From: Armigeres subalbatus
Lineage: Eukaryota > Arthropoda > Insecta > Diptera > Culicidae
Assembly: GCF_024139115.2 (NCBI RefSeq)
Contig: NC_085139.1
Coordinates: forward strand, 141,056,097 to 141,120,096
Direction: 5' to 3'
Length of the DNA: 64,000 nt
Part shown: positions 33,964-46,524 of the stretch, one piece after another
Position numbering within the stretch: position 1 is the first letter of the stretch
How the letters are laid out: each line of letters opens with the position of its first letter
Notes under the pieces: generated by a model
Databases searched by the model: none
What the model was told of the DNA's origin: nothing
The model's input: only the letters and a program-made list of their open reading frames with translations
Made by a program: the position numbers and the translations under genes

Positions 33964-35323
33964 TAATTTGACGGTAATTTGCCGAAAAAGTCGTTTGTCC
34001 TAACAGGTCGTTTGGTCGAATCGATCGTTTGGCCGAAGAAGTTATTACGCGAAAAATACCGCTTGGTCAAAAATGTCATTTGACATACGGCCAAATGTCA
34101 ATTACTGAACGGATCATATGGTCAAAACTGGCCATTCGCTTGGTTAAATGGCCTTTTCGACAAATTACTATTGAACAAAATTCCGTGACCTCTACTTTTC
34201 AAATCGATACAAGTCGATAAGGAAAAACTCATATAGCCAAATTCCATTTAGCCGAGCCGAACTGAACGTTTATCTGAAACTGTTATCAGGTCGACAATAG
34301 TTTAGATAAAAATGTAGTTTGGCCGAAAGCGACTTGCAGCCAAAAAGAACATTCGGCCGAATTGGTATTTGACCGTTTGGGTGAAAAAGTCGTTTGACCA
34401 GATAGATCATTTGACCAAAGATCAATTTGGCAAGAATAGTCATTTGGCAGAAAGAGCCATGTGGACCAAAAACGTCCTTTTTAAAAAACAACCATTTCGG
34501 CCAAATCGCATTTTCTGCGAAAAGTGTCGTTCGGCTGAATTGATCATTTGGCCAAAAAGTCGTTATAGCCAAATTACCAGTTCGCTCGAATGTCCCGTTC
34601 GGCTATAAGTCGGTTTTGGCCAAACTACATTTTCGGACAAACCATTTTCAACCTGATAACAGTTTAGGATGTGCGTTCAATTTGTCTTAATAGGATTTGG
34701 TTAGATGACTTTTGGCTTAAAGGGCAGTATCGATTTAAAAAGTAGAGAGGTTAAAAAAATCGTTCAATGGTCATTTGACAAAAGGCTATTTCGTCGTAAA
34801 TGTCATTTGGTCAAACAGGTGGATATTTTTGACCATATTATCCGTTGAGTAATTGACATTTGGCCGTATGACCGTTTGGCCAAACGACATTTTAGGCCAA
34901 ATGGACCATTCTATCAAAAGATCATCTCGGCCAAACGACTTTTTCGGCCAAATTACAAGTTCGGCCGTATCTACTTCTGGTTAGATAACTGCAACATGGT
35001 TACGTTTTAGTAAGCGACTACCTTTTGATAAATGCTACGCAATCTAGTTAAACGGTTGTCAATCGACGTCAGATGCAATAGAAGTGTAATCGAATTGCAG
35101 TTATCAAGCGTCCACTGTGCCAAGAATTTCTCGAAGAAATCCAAAGAAATTCTGTTCAAAACCTGAGCAATTTTCCATTGAAATCTACATTTTATACAAA
35201 CTTCCTTGGAAATTCTAAATTAATTTCAAATGAAATTCCGGAGAATTCCAGAGAATTCCTTGAAAACTCCTCCTCTCTTTGCTATGGTATGCCAAACTAG
35301 CTGTGTTGAGGCACCGGGTAATT

Positions 35324-36467
35324 CCCAAGCAACCAAAAGTTCGGATTGGACTTGAGGATTGAACTAAGAAGTTCACATTTAGTTCGAATATAGCTCCATT
35401 GTTCATAAACCGAACTTAACTCTCAATTAATACCATTAATGAACTTGAAAGTTCAAGAAAGTTGCTTATTCCTCTTCATCTGAACTTTAAAGTTCACGTT
35501 AGTCTACTTAAATTATTATTCCGAACTTCTAACAAGAAATTCGGTTCAAGTACTAACCGTACTTCTAATCAGCTCGAAAATCAATATTATTCCGAACTAT
35601 AAAGTTCACACCACGCTGCTTTAGAACTTGGTCCGAACTTCTAATATCAAGTTCCACAATAGCACAAACCGAACTTGTTGTCTTCACAAAAGGTCACAAT
35701 TTTTTTTTTCACTTCACAGGTACAAAAAAAGTTCAGAATACCTCGTAGGAACTTGACCATAGCTACACTGCTACAAAACAAAACAAAGTCAAACTGTTCA
35801 AATCCGCCCATCAGGTCCACATAAACTTTTTATAAACTTTAAAGTTCAGAATCAAGCTCCATACGAACTTTTTGTGAACTTTCAAATTCAGAATTAGTTC
35901 GGTATAAACTTTTTGTGACATAAAGTGGCATTATACGAACTTTCTAGTTCACATTTTATACTAATTGAGCTTATGATGAACTTTGAGACAAGTGTCATAT
36001 ATGAAATCAACCCATGAAGTAAAATTTTGCCACTTTACATGTCGATCGTATGGAGCAGTGGTACGCATCCCGGATTATAAGAGGAGGACTGGGGTTCAAT
36101 ACTTGTGGTAGGCGCATCGTCACGTGAAGTCTCGCATCCTAAATAAGAACAGCATCTACATTCTAGCGAACTATCATTGGAAAAAAAATTAAAATAATTC
36201 TTCCAGTACATCGCCTTGTGATTTTTATTTTATTTTGTAAAGTACACTTTAAGTTCATTGTCTAGCTGAATAGCATGCTATACAGGACTCTTACCGAACT
36301 TTATGTGAACTTTGATGTCCACTTTAGAAGCTTGAAAATAACTTAATGTGAACTTGATAGTTCGGTTAACTACTTAAAAAGTGAGCTGAATAGAATTCTA
36401 TTCAGGATCCCTCTTGGAGCTGATTAAGCCAGAAATGTACTGTTATCCGAACTTTTGGTTACTTGGG
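35324..36467. mobile_element. GAACTT-rich element with 23-bp inverted ends
   Basis: CCCAAGCAACCAAAAGTTCG at 35324 is mirrored by CGAACTTTTGGTTACTTGGG ending at 36467. The 1.14-kb body is filled with scattered AAGTTC/GAACTT motifs about every 20-40 bp in both directions. No transposase frame and no clear target duplication. A tRNA-like patch lies inside at 36045-36130. Confidence 0.75.
36045..36130 (+). other. tRNA-like patch (SINE-head remnant)
   Basis: GGAGCAGTGGTACGC resembles an A box/D arm and GGGTTCAATACTTG a B box with one mismatch to GGTTCRANNCC. The spacing of about 35 bp fits a tRNA. The acceptor stem does not pair, so this is not a functional tRNA gene. Confidence 0.4.
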
Positions 36468-36609
36468 TTACCTCGTTCGATTTCCTTGGTGGCTCCCCAA
36501 CACACGATCGGTCCGATTGGGTAGAGTAAAAATACAATTTCCCTTGGCTGGCGATTAATCTTGGGTTTCCTGAAGATTGTAAAAGGAAGGCCAAGTCAGC
36601 GTATTATTA

Positions 36610-38035
36610 TAACATAAGATTCTATCAACAAATAATCCAAAGGATCTCTGGAAAAAAAATAATGAGCTGATCGGAAACAAAGTAAAGAAATGTAACAATA
36701 TTCAACTGCGAATCAATGGAACAGAACATAAGGATCCTGCGAAGGTAGGCGATGCGTTTAACACATTTTTCTCGACGGTCGGGGAGCATCTAGCACGCAG
36801 CTTGAAAACTGATGGCGATATACATAAGTTCAACACAATAGGGAGCTGTAGCATTTCGATGTTCCTCAGACCAACATCTGCAGCGGAGATCTTTACTATA
36901 ATAAGCAACCTGGATACAACGAAGGCAACAGGAATTGACGGATTTCCTGTTGCAGCTTTGAAGAAATATTCTCTAGTTCTTTCTGGTGTGTTAGCTCAAT
37001 GCATCAACGACAGCATCTGCGGAACGAACTATCCAGATTGTCTGAAACGTTCGCTGGTTTATCCCATCTGCTTATCTGGAAAACAACCTATTGGCCCTCA
37101 ATCTGAAAAAATCTAAAATGATGATTTTCAGTTTGCTCAAACGCGATAAAGCTACATGTCCAAATTCAATAGTCAATGGTTCTATAATCGAAAGAGTATC
37201 TGAGTATGAGTATCTGGGAATACACATAGATGACCGCATAAATTGGGATGTGCATATCCAGAAAGTTATATCCAAATGCTCCTCACTCTGCGGAATGCTA
37301 CGGAAACTCTCCAAGTTTACCCCAACTCATGTGCTGATGAAAATATATCATTCGTTCATCCACAGTCGCTATCAATACGGCATTTCCACCTGGGGTACTA
37401 GTAATAAAACGCATTTGAAACCCTTACAAATCCAGCAAAACCGATGTATCAAAGCAGTCTTTGAGCTACCTTACCTTTTCCCAACAAGTGAACTTTACTC
37501 TATGCCTCATCATAAAGTGCTACCAATAGCAGGTATACATGAGCTGCATGTTTGTACTTCTATGTACAAAATTATCAATCGACTAGACATTCATCATAAC
37601 TGGTCATTCACTAACGCTTCTCATCGACATAGTACACGTAACGCGCATCATCTTCAGTGACCCGGATTTAGAACTGAGAGGGGACGACGAAGATTTTCCA
37701 ACTTAGGACCAAGTTTATATAACAAAATTCCCGAAAACATTAAAAATTCTCACAGTCTTGCTATCTTTAAGCAACATCTCAAACAACACATATGTAATAA
37801 CTATAGAAATACGATAATTAACTAGTAGTCTCTGAATGAAATTAAGTGATCTGTATTCTTTCCCCTAAAATTGTTTATAGTTTAGTAGCGAACAAACCTT
37901 TAGAAGAACATAGGTTCAGTAGGAAATGTTCAAATTACAAGCTGTCAATCTGCCATGTATTATTATCTTATTATTATTATGAACTATTGTGATGAAACTT
38001 AATAAATAAATATAAATAAATAATAAAAAAAATAT
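36610..38035 (+). pseudogene. CR1/L2-group reverse transcriptase lacking its catalytic core
   Basis: The N-terminal part reads DAFNTFFSTVGEHLARSLKT and TTKATGIDGFPVAALKKYS up to LKRSLVYPICLSGKQP. At about 37075 the frame jumps to LALNLKKSKMMIFSLLKRDK, which follows the YADD region in this clade. It continues with YEYLGIHIDDRINWDVHIQK, YHSFIHSRYQYGISTWG and LYNKIPENIKNSHSLAIFKQ. All palm motifs between (A to C) are therefore deleted in one step of roughly 130 residues. The 3' end has AATAAATAAATA repeats and an A-run near 38010-38030. There is a stop near 37660. Confidence 0.75.
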
Positions 38036-38039
38036 ATCC

Positions 38040-39060
38040 TACACTGATAGCTTTCGGGGAGTAATCCTTCTTGGGCAATTTGCAAACAGTCGCGGACAGA
38101 TTAAAAAACACTTTATTTATGAGAACTCACAAAAAAACTACACATAAACTACATTTATTCTGGACTTAAAAGACTAACATTATTTGTTCTTAATTACTAG
38201 ACACGAATACAATGTTTCATTGCCATGCGAAGGCCACTACGCGCGCCTGTGGTTCAGTTGGAGGACCGATTCTAACTGCTAAAACTAGGGAACAAGACTG
38301 GTCATCAACAGACGAATTGTCGCGATCGCCGTATCATCGGGATGAACCCCTAAAAAAACCCTAATCTCGCGCAAACATATCCACCACTGCAGTTCCAGAT
38401 GGACGCGCTCTCTTGCGTTCTCTTAGGTAACGATCAGAGCTCTCCCTACATCACATCGTCTGCCGGAGATATTGATAGACTCGGGTGATTGTTTACCTTG
38501 TCAGGTCACTTTCGCCTGCTATCCACACTCCATTCCTGCTAAAGATATAGCTATAGCTGACCTGCCGTATGATAGCTTGCTGGACCGCAGGCAATCCTTT
38601 GTTCTGCCAGCAGCAGCAACAGATGTAGGCTCGCAGTTAATATCAGGGTTGTAGTTTAGGGTGAAAAGCGTTTCTTCTCCACAACAAGCTGTTTAAATGA
38701 TTCTAGACTGAGCAAGCCAACATTAAAACACCCATTTTACCAGCTGCACTGTTCTACAATTATGAGGAAGTTTCAATGTAAAATTCGAAAAATACTCAAC
38801 AGGAACTTTCCGTGGATATTCCGAACATTTTTCTGTAGAAATTTAGAACGATTTCTTTTAAAAATTCTGAAGAATTTTTCATTTAAACTCCGACATTTTC
38901 TGCAAAACTCCCAAACATTTTTTAGGAATTTCAATATAAATGAAGTGTGACGCGTTCAGTTTTAACTCTTATATGTTCGTCGTCTACAAACCCAACTGTT
39001 ATGATTTTTTTTGTTGAGGCGAGAAACCACTGCGTTCACTAATTGAACTTTTGTGGTGAA
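38040..39060. other. No recognised gene; possible LTR-like segment
   Basis: 38063-38470 has a mixed, LTR-like look (CACTTTATTTATG near 38110 gives an AATAAA on the minus strand) but no partner was found. 38760-38945 is the GGAAATTCTTCGGAATTTTC-type degenerate repeat. No gene is supported. Confidence 0.3.
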
Positions 39061-39065
39061 CTATT

Positions 39066-39309
39066 ATGATGCTCGACGGGCACTTCAGTCTCAGTATGCC
39101 ATCATACATAACATTTTACAGAAGGTAATGATCACACGATGGATCACTGTGGAACTCCAGCCGTGATGAGGCGTTGTACGTGCTTTCCTCAGTCTCGTTG
39201 GAAGTACCCGGTTCTGGATGAAGCTTCTAAGGATCTTACTTAATTCTTCCGGGACTGCCTGGTGGAATAACAAGTTTGATATTTCCGTCCAGCTAGTTGG
39301 GGTTATCAC
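39066..39309 (-). pseudogene. R1-clade reverse transcriptase fragment
   Basis: The minus strand reads VPEELSKILRSFIQNRVL, then in other frames NETEESTYNASSRLEF and NVMYDGILRLKCPSS. These match the R1-type block around the PQGSILGP motif (IPxxLxxILxSYFxxRVL ... LWNVMYDGVLRLxxP). The PQGS box itself is destroyed. It is a short fragment with at least two frameshifts. Confidence 0.65.
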
Positions 39310-42300
39310 GGTTCTGTCTCAATCTCCGTTTTACATTTATCTTACAAAGGCCAAATTGCTCTGGTCATCAATTGATTTATTCGATTGATTTTCGTGATTA
39401 TATGTAAACCATGAGAAAACTTTAAAAAAGATTCCGATGTTTTTTTTTGCAAATTCATAAAACGTATACATGTGACTGCTCTTAAGTTGAGAACGAAATT
39501 TCAGAAATATCCACCAGTTTAACCAAAAAATCATATGCTTCAACGTATGAAAATCATAAGTCTAAGTTTTAGTGAACCTAATTTGTGCTATGGCGTGACG
39601 TTAACCTACAAGCAGGAACGTTATAGTCTCCATAAACGAATTATTTATTCTCTATAACATTTGGTGCTATAACACTCATGTAGCCCAATGTCACACCATA
39701 CCAATGTCTAACATTCCTTGAGCGTTTTGAATTTGGTCAATACTGCTATGAGGAAGAGGAATACTCGATACAACAAATTGAAATTCCACATCCATCAAAA
39801 TGTTGAACCTACCATTCCCACCTTCATTGCTAATTTGGAATTTATATCCACTCCGCTGAAAACTAAGCTACCAATCCTTGTGGATCCCTTTACCCATTTC
39901 GAGTTCTTGGTCCTGCTGAAATAAATATAGCCTCCAATGTTTATTTCTCCAGATTGAAAGACCTAGCCGTAAACAGGCGTAAGCAAAGCAGATGCATAGA
40001 GCTGCCCCTCTCCTCCCATAAAAATGCCAGACCTCTTAGGAATAAATGGTGAATCTTTCAATAGTTCAGTTTAGATTAAAAAACTAAGCTTAGCACACGC
40101 TTTACTGTGTGAGCATTTTAATTTTTGTTTATTTTTAAATAGATCTGTATCAAGAAATTGAGTTCAAGTAGTTCAATGAAAAAGTATTGATTCTACTGTG
40201 TAGAAGACCCATTCAAACATATATTGGCTAGAATTAAATTAAACGTTCACTAAAATTTTATGAATACTACGGAAAAGAATGCTCAGAATGGTGAAAGTGA
40301 AAAGTTTCTGAAGATCCTTGTTTTGACGTCGTATGAAATTGTAAACATTGCACCTACTTGGGTGAAGCAGATACCAAAAGTTCGCTAAGCACAATCATTA
40401 TTCACGGAGAGTGTGGCAATTTTGAACATCTTTGACCTATGCAAACATTTGTGTTGGTGTACTAAAATAAACAGAAGCCTTGCAGCGTACGCAACCAAGG
40501 ATTTTAAATCATCTATTTTCATGTTTTTTCCAGTGCGAGTTTTAAGTTTAAACAATCTACTTCCTTTTATTCAGTCAGTCCTTGAACGAAATTAACATTG
40601 AATTGATTGTTACTTAGATATAGTGAGTAGTTTATGAAAATTTTCGTTCTCGTAGCTTCCATGTTTGATCCAGGACGAGATGTGATGTCACAGGAAGAAT
40701 TTAAGGTACTTCCTCACTCAAGCCTAACCACACTACTGAGAACACTACGTCATCACCGCTCCAGCAACAAGCACAGAAGGTACCGCCTGAAGGGATACCG
40801 TGCCCAATGGAAGTTACGGTACGAAGGATTCGTTCCACCACAATAAAAGTGTTTTTCCCTTTTTTTTTTATTATATTGCGTAAGGTTGTGGTACTTTATC
40901 GCTAACCCACAAGCACCAAAACAAAGCGCTGCCAAACGCAACCCAAAGGGAGCGCAAACAGGCGTATCAAAAATCGTAATGCAAATAACGGAGGCGAAAA
41001 CAAATGAAATCACATTCCCGTCACGCATTTTTGTACCTTGAACGTGAATTGCTGCGCAGTGATGTTGTCGGAGGAACATGTCGTGAATTTCAATCCACGC
41101 TCGCAAACTGACCGAGTCGGAGAAAATTAATTCTCCAGATGAAGGCAAGATAAATGCCAGATTTTTAGCACCCGGATTTCAAGCATATGTTGCGAGCTTT
41201 ATGAACATCAGGAGCTGTTATACTTACAATATTTGTCTCAGGTATTGTCCTTTGTAAAACGATTTTTTTCTCAAAATGAAATTAATACAATTATTTTTCT
41301 TAAATTAAGTCAATCTCCCTTTAATTTTATGATCATTTGATACAGCAATGAAAGAAACGCCATCTCCGGTAAATATTATTATCATCGTCATAAAAACAGA
41401 AAGCTTATCATGCTCGTAAAGCCGTGATAGATAAATACACGATTCGTGCTGAAATATATTTGATTTTGCAACACATTGCTTGAAGTAACTTATTATGCAG
41501 TCATGAAAATATTTACCATCCAATTCGTTATGCTACAAATTACGTGAAGTTGAAACATATTTTCCACAGGAATAAAATAGCCACTGAACACAATCAATGA
41601 AGTGAGACATCAAGTACCGACTGTGTTGTGTTAGCAGAGGCCAGTATTGAAAAAACCCCAATTACTGGTGAATTATGCTTCGGCAGAAAATTGGAAAAGT
41701 TTTCACTTTTAAAGTTCAAATTTACGGCAAACTTTTTGTGGCTCTTTGAGGCATGTGTATTTTTTTTTGTATTTCGTTCCGTATAAATTTTGCTTTTCCT
41801 TTCTTGCTCATGCTTCTGTACGCAAGGGTGTTTAAAGCTTTGCTTTCAACCGGAAGATATATCTGGTTAATCTGGCAAAAAGTTGAACGACTGTACACAA
41901 GGAAATGTATGCCAAAATAAACTCTTATCCAGAATATTTCTCCACATTCGTTCACCAATTGCATTGCAACGAGCCACTTGAGGTTGGCAGCAAGGAAATT
42001 TTAAATCAGCAAACTTCCCAATCGGCCAAACCCACAGAACCAGGAAGCTGGCGGTTTCACGTGAGTGTGAGTTTGGTCTTGTGCGAAGGAGTTTTCTGCC
42101 ACCAAAGTGATACGAACGAACTTTTCTAATTGAAAGTGTCCCATTTTTCTGTGGTGAAATTTGCCATACAGAAACTGGGGTACTTAGTCAAAGACCAGAG
42201 GTTTTCGAACAGTTGTAAAATCATTATTGAGATATCTGGCTGTGACTTTCAAATTAATTAAAACAAAAATCTTTAAACACCCTTCCTCTTCTTGATCCCT

Positions 42301-43650
42301 ATTTGTAACTTCACTCTCTAATATTATGCAAAAGAAAATAAGTATAACAAGGGGTTGTGAAACCTAAATACTTATTGTACGAGAACCTCTGATCTGTCGA
42401 GAACAAGTAGATACTCAAACTTAAAAGAGTAAAACAACCTGCACATTGCAACGGCATGAGTTTGCTTGTTCTGTTTGTGTTTTATTGAGCTTGGTCAAGT
42501 ATTCCAAACTCTTTTTTTTTTGCAGAGTTATTTCGCTACGCCTTGATGTAGGTTGCCTTTGACCACGTTGATGGCATTGCCATCGTTCAAACCGTACAAC
42601 TATGGCAGAAAATTGTTTACATGAATTTTCGGGCAAACTTCGCACCGTGCCCGCCCACTAAGAGCCACTTAATTGGCGAAAAACATAACTTTTTTGTTAA
42701 TTTCAACTTTTGCCGGGTAGTTTGAGTGTAACCAAACCAGAACAACACCACTGAAAATGGCAACAACACGGGAACAACTGCAGTCAACCGGAGTGAGCGT
42801 AGCCAAAACGACCTGATTTCAAGTTGGCTGAAGTGTTCGGGGTGCATAGTTTTCTGGCCAACAGTGACGATGGGCTAGCGGGGGGCGGGCACATTGGAAC
42901 TTTTATTGCCGAGTTGCGGTTCGGCCATCCATCCTCTATCAACTGAATGCAGGAGCAAAACTTTTGATAACAGCATCTTGCGTGTTGCCTGGAATTGAAA
43001 ATACGTTCGGCCCTATATAGACTTACTAAAAGTAGCTATGTTCGCAAGTAGTTAGTACTTAATGTTGCCTGTACAATTAAGCTGAAACGGTAAATAGATG
43101 GAATTTTGAATGTGGTACTGGAAACTGTACTTCAATTATGCCGTACTTCAAGATGGCATGTCAGAAACGTGGAGCCTATTATTCATAAAATGTAGTGCAT
43201 ATCTGTGTAAATATTTAAAGGTTCAGAATTCTTAAATAATTTCCCCTTTTATTAGAGTAAATGTTAAAGTCAATGCCTAGCGGCGGTACTTGGCGAAGAA
43301 GCGGGGGCTCTCCAGATGCAGCTCTTTCTACATGATGTAGGTAACGCAACTTTGGTAAGGTAGCCTACCGATGTTTCTACAGTTACAAGAAAAGCAAAAG
43401 TAGACCAAACGGATGGATTAAAAGGCAACAGACTCGACAATGCAATGGTTGGAAAGTGGGATTTAGCTACATGAGATTGGCAGATTGGGAGCGAGCTACC
43501 TTCGTCTAGTCAATTCGTCCTACGTGAATTATAAATTCCGCTACCAACGATAAAAATAGACACTTGCTCACAGATAGACCAGGCGCTGATCGACGGACGG
43601 CATTTCACGGACGGTATAGATTGAATGTTTTTCACAGGCCTAAGAATTTA
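39310..43650. other. Mostly no recognised gene
   Basis: About 4.3 kb of AT-rich DNA without a supported repeat family. One weak small-gene candidate is listed separately (40634-40846). Confidence 0.35.
40634..40846 (+). CDS. Weak small ORF or terminal exon candidate
   Basis: A 70-codon frame starts MKIFVLVASMF (weak signal-peptide-like start) and ends in a basic stretch (RYRLKGYRAQWKLRYEGF). The stop codon lies inside an AATAAA poly(A) signal at 40842-40847. An alternative acceptor GATGTCACAG/G at about 40693 could make the second half a terminal exon. I do not recognise the protein, and chance remains likely. Confidence 0.2.
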   Translation: MKIFVLVASMFDPGRDVMSQEEFKVLPHSSLTTLLRTLRHHRSSNKHRRYRLKGYRAQWKLRYEGFVPPQ

Positions 43651-46329
43651 TCCAAATCCAATCCAAATCCAATCCAAATCCAATCCAAATCCAATCCAAA
43701 TCCAATCCAAATCCAATCCAAATCCAATCCAAATCCAATCCAAATCCAATGCAAATCCAATCCAAATCCAATCCAAATCCAATCCAATCCAAATCCAATC
43801 CAAATCCAATCCAAATTCAATCCAAATCCAATCCAAATCCAATCCAAATCCAATCCAAACCAATCCAATCCAATCCAAACCAATCCAAACCAATCCAAAC
43901 CAATCCAAACCAATCCAAACCAATCCAAACCAATCCAAACCAATCCAAACCAACCAAACCAATCCAAACCAATCCAAACCAATCCAAACCAATCCAAACC
44001 AATCCAAACCAACCAAACCAATCCAAACCAATCCAAACCAACCAAACCAATCCAAACCAATCCAAACCAATCCAAACCAATCCAAACCAACCAAACCAAT
44101 CCAAACCAATCCAAACCAATCCAAACCAATCCAACCAATCCAAACCAATCCAAACCAATCCAAACCAATCCAAACCAATCCAAACCAATCCAAACCAATC
44201 CAAACCAATCCAAACCAATCCAAACCAACCAAACCAAACCAATCCAAACCAATCCAAACCAATCCAAATCCAATCCAAACCAATCCAAACCAATCCAACC
44301 AATCCAAACCAATCCAAACCAACCAAACCAAACCAATCCAAACCAATCCAAACCAATCCAAACCAACCAAACCAATCCAAACCAACCAAACCAATCCAAA
44401 CCAATCCAAACCAATCCAAACCAATCCAAACCAACCAAACCAATCCAAACCAACCAAACCAATCCAAACCAATCCAAACCAATCCAAACCAATCCAAACC
44501 AATCCAAACCAATCCAAACCAATCCAAACCAATCCAAACCAACCAAACCAATCCAAACCAATCCAAACCAATCCAAACCAATCCAAACCAATCCAAACCA
44601 ATCCAAACCAATCCAAACCAACCAAACCAATCCAAACCAATCCAAACCAATCCAAACCAATCCAAACCAATCCAAACCAATCCAAACCAATCCAAACCAA
44701 TCCAAACCAACCAAACCAATCCAAACCAACCAAACCAATCCAAACCAATCCAAACCAATCCAAACCAATCCAAACCAATCCAAACCAACCAAACCAATCC
44801 AAACCAATCCAAACCAATCCAAACCAATCCAAACCAACCAAACCAATCCAAACCAATCCAAACCAATCCAAACCAATCCAAACCAATCCAAACCAAACCA
44901 ATCCAAACCAATCCAAACCAATCCAAACCAATCCAAACCAATCCAAACCAATCCAAACCAACCAAACCAATCCAAACCAATCCAAACCAATCCAAACCAA
45001 TCCAAACCAACCAAACCAATCCAAACCAATCCAAACCAATCCAAACCAATCCAAACCAATCCAAACCAATCCAAACCAATCCAAACCAATCCAAACCAAT
45101 CCAAACCAATCCAAACCAATCCAAACCAATCCAAACCAATCCAAACCAATCCAAACCAATCCAAACCAATCCAAACCAATCCAAACCAATCCAAACCAAT
45201 CCAAACCAATCCAAACCAACCAAACCAATCCAAACCAATCCAAACCAATCCAAACCAATCCAAACCAATCCAAACCAATCCAAACCAACCAAACCAATCC
45301 AAACCAATCCAAACCAATCCAAACCAAACCAATCCAAACCAACCAAACCAATCCAAACCAACCAAACCAATCCAAACCAATCCAAACCAAACCAATCCAA
45401 ACCAATCCAAACCAATCCAAACCAATCCAAACCAACCAAACCAATCCAAACCAACCAAACCAATCCAAACCAATCCAAACCAATCCAAACCAATCCAAAC
45501 CAACCAAACCAATCCAAACCAATCCAAACCAATCCAAACCAATCCAAACCAATCCAAACCAATCCAAACCAATCCAAACCAACCAAACCAACCAAACCAA
45601 TCCAAACCAATCCAAACCAACCAAACCAATCCAAACCAATCCAAACCAATCCAAACCAACCAAACCAATCCAAACCAACCAAACCAATCCAAACCAATCC
45701 AAACCAATCCAAACCAACCAAACCAATCCAAACCAATCCAAACCAATCCAAACCAATCCAAACCAATCCAAACCAATCCAAACCAATCCAAACCAATCCA
45801 AACCAATCCAAACCAATCCAAACCAATCCAAACCAATCCAAACCAATCCAAACCAACCAAACCAATCCAAACCAATCCAAACCAATCCAAACCAATCCAA
45901 ACCAACCAAACCAATCCAAACCAATCCAAACCAATCCAAACCAATCCAAACCAATCCAAACCAACCAAACCAATCCAAACCAATCCAAACCAATCCAAAC
46001 CAATCCAAACCAACCAAACCAATCCAAACCAACCAAACCAATCCAAACCAATCCAAACCAACCAAACCAATCCAAACCAATCCAAACCAACCAAACCAAT
46101 CCAAACCAATCCAAACCAATCCAAACCAATCCAAACCAATCCAAACCAATCCAAACCAATCCAAACCAATCCAAACCAATCCAATCCAATCCAAATCCAA
46201 TCCAAATCCAATCCAAATCCAATCCAAATCCAATCCAAATCCAATCCAAATCCAATCCAAATCCAATCCAAATCCAATCCAAATCCAATCCAAATCCAAT
46301 CCAAATCCAATCTAAATCCAATCCAAATC
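43651..46329. repeat. 2.7-kb short-period satellite, 10-11-bp units
   Basis: The left edge (about 43651-43858) and right edge (about 46186-46329) are made of an 11-bp unit CCAAATCCAAT. The 2.3-kb middle is a 10-bp unit CCAAACCAAT, with frequent 9-bp variants (CCAAACCAA). The plus strand contains only A, C and T apart from a single G near 43750. No unit or junction makes a stop codon on either strand, so all three plus frames and three minus frames stay open for 830 codons or more; none is a gene. The left flank is unique and the right flank abuts an AAAGGTCGAAAGAC array. Confidence 0.95.
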
Positions 46330-46336
46330 AGTTAGT

Positions 46337-46520
46337 GACAAAAGGTTGAAAGACAAAAGGTCAAAAGGTCAAAAGGTCGAAAGGTAAAAAGTCGAAAGAC
46401 AAAAGGTCGAAGCGACAAATGGTCAAAAAGGGCAAATGGTCAAAAAGACAATGCGTCGAGCGGGACAAAAGGCCGAAAGATAGAACGTCTAACGTGACAA
46501 AATGTCGAAATAGACAAGAA
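46337..46520. repeat. AAAGGTCGAAAGACA array, left arm
   Basis: Units of the AAAGGTCGAAAGGAC family start a few bases after the satellite. An array in the opposite orientation lies at 47412-47583. The two may be arms of one foldback-like element of about 1.25 kb. Confidence 0.65.
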
Positions 46521-46524
46521 ACTG

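Larger units (their letters stand above)
32440..35010. repeat. Degenerate TTTGGCCGAAA/GGCCAAATGAC array
   Basis: A long series of loosely spaced units such as ATTTGGCCGAAA, GTCGTTTGGCC and TCGGCCAAACGAC, alternating with a second degenerate unit (GGAAATTCTTCGGAATTTTC type) around 32200-32420, 33000-33700 and 35110-35280. A SINE (32523-32814) and a hairpin element (33684-33963) are inserted. The same GGCCAAATGAC units occur at 2.6-2.9 and 62.6-63.4 kb. Apparent open frames here are repeat translations, not genes. Confidence 0.6.

Noticed and set aside
43651..46329. Telomeric repeat
   Set aside because: The G/T-rich strand looks telomere-like, but Diptera lack canonical telomerase repeats, and the array is interstitial with ordinary repeats on its right and non-repeat DNA on its left.
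43564..46349. Six overlapping open frames of 830-920 codons
   Set aside because: They are translations of the short-period satellite (NPNQSKPIQT- and DWFGLVWIGL-type repeats) in every frame; there is no coding signal beyond the absence of stops.
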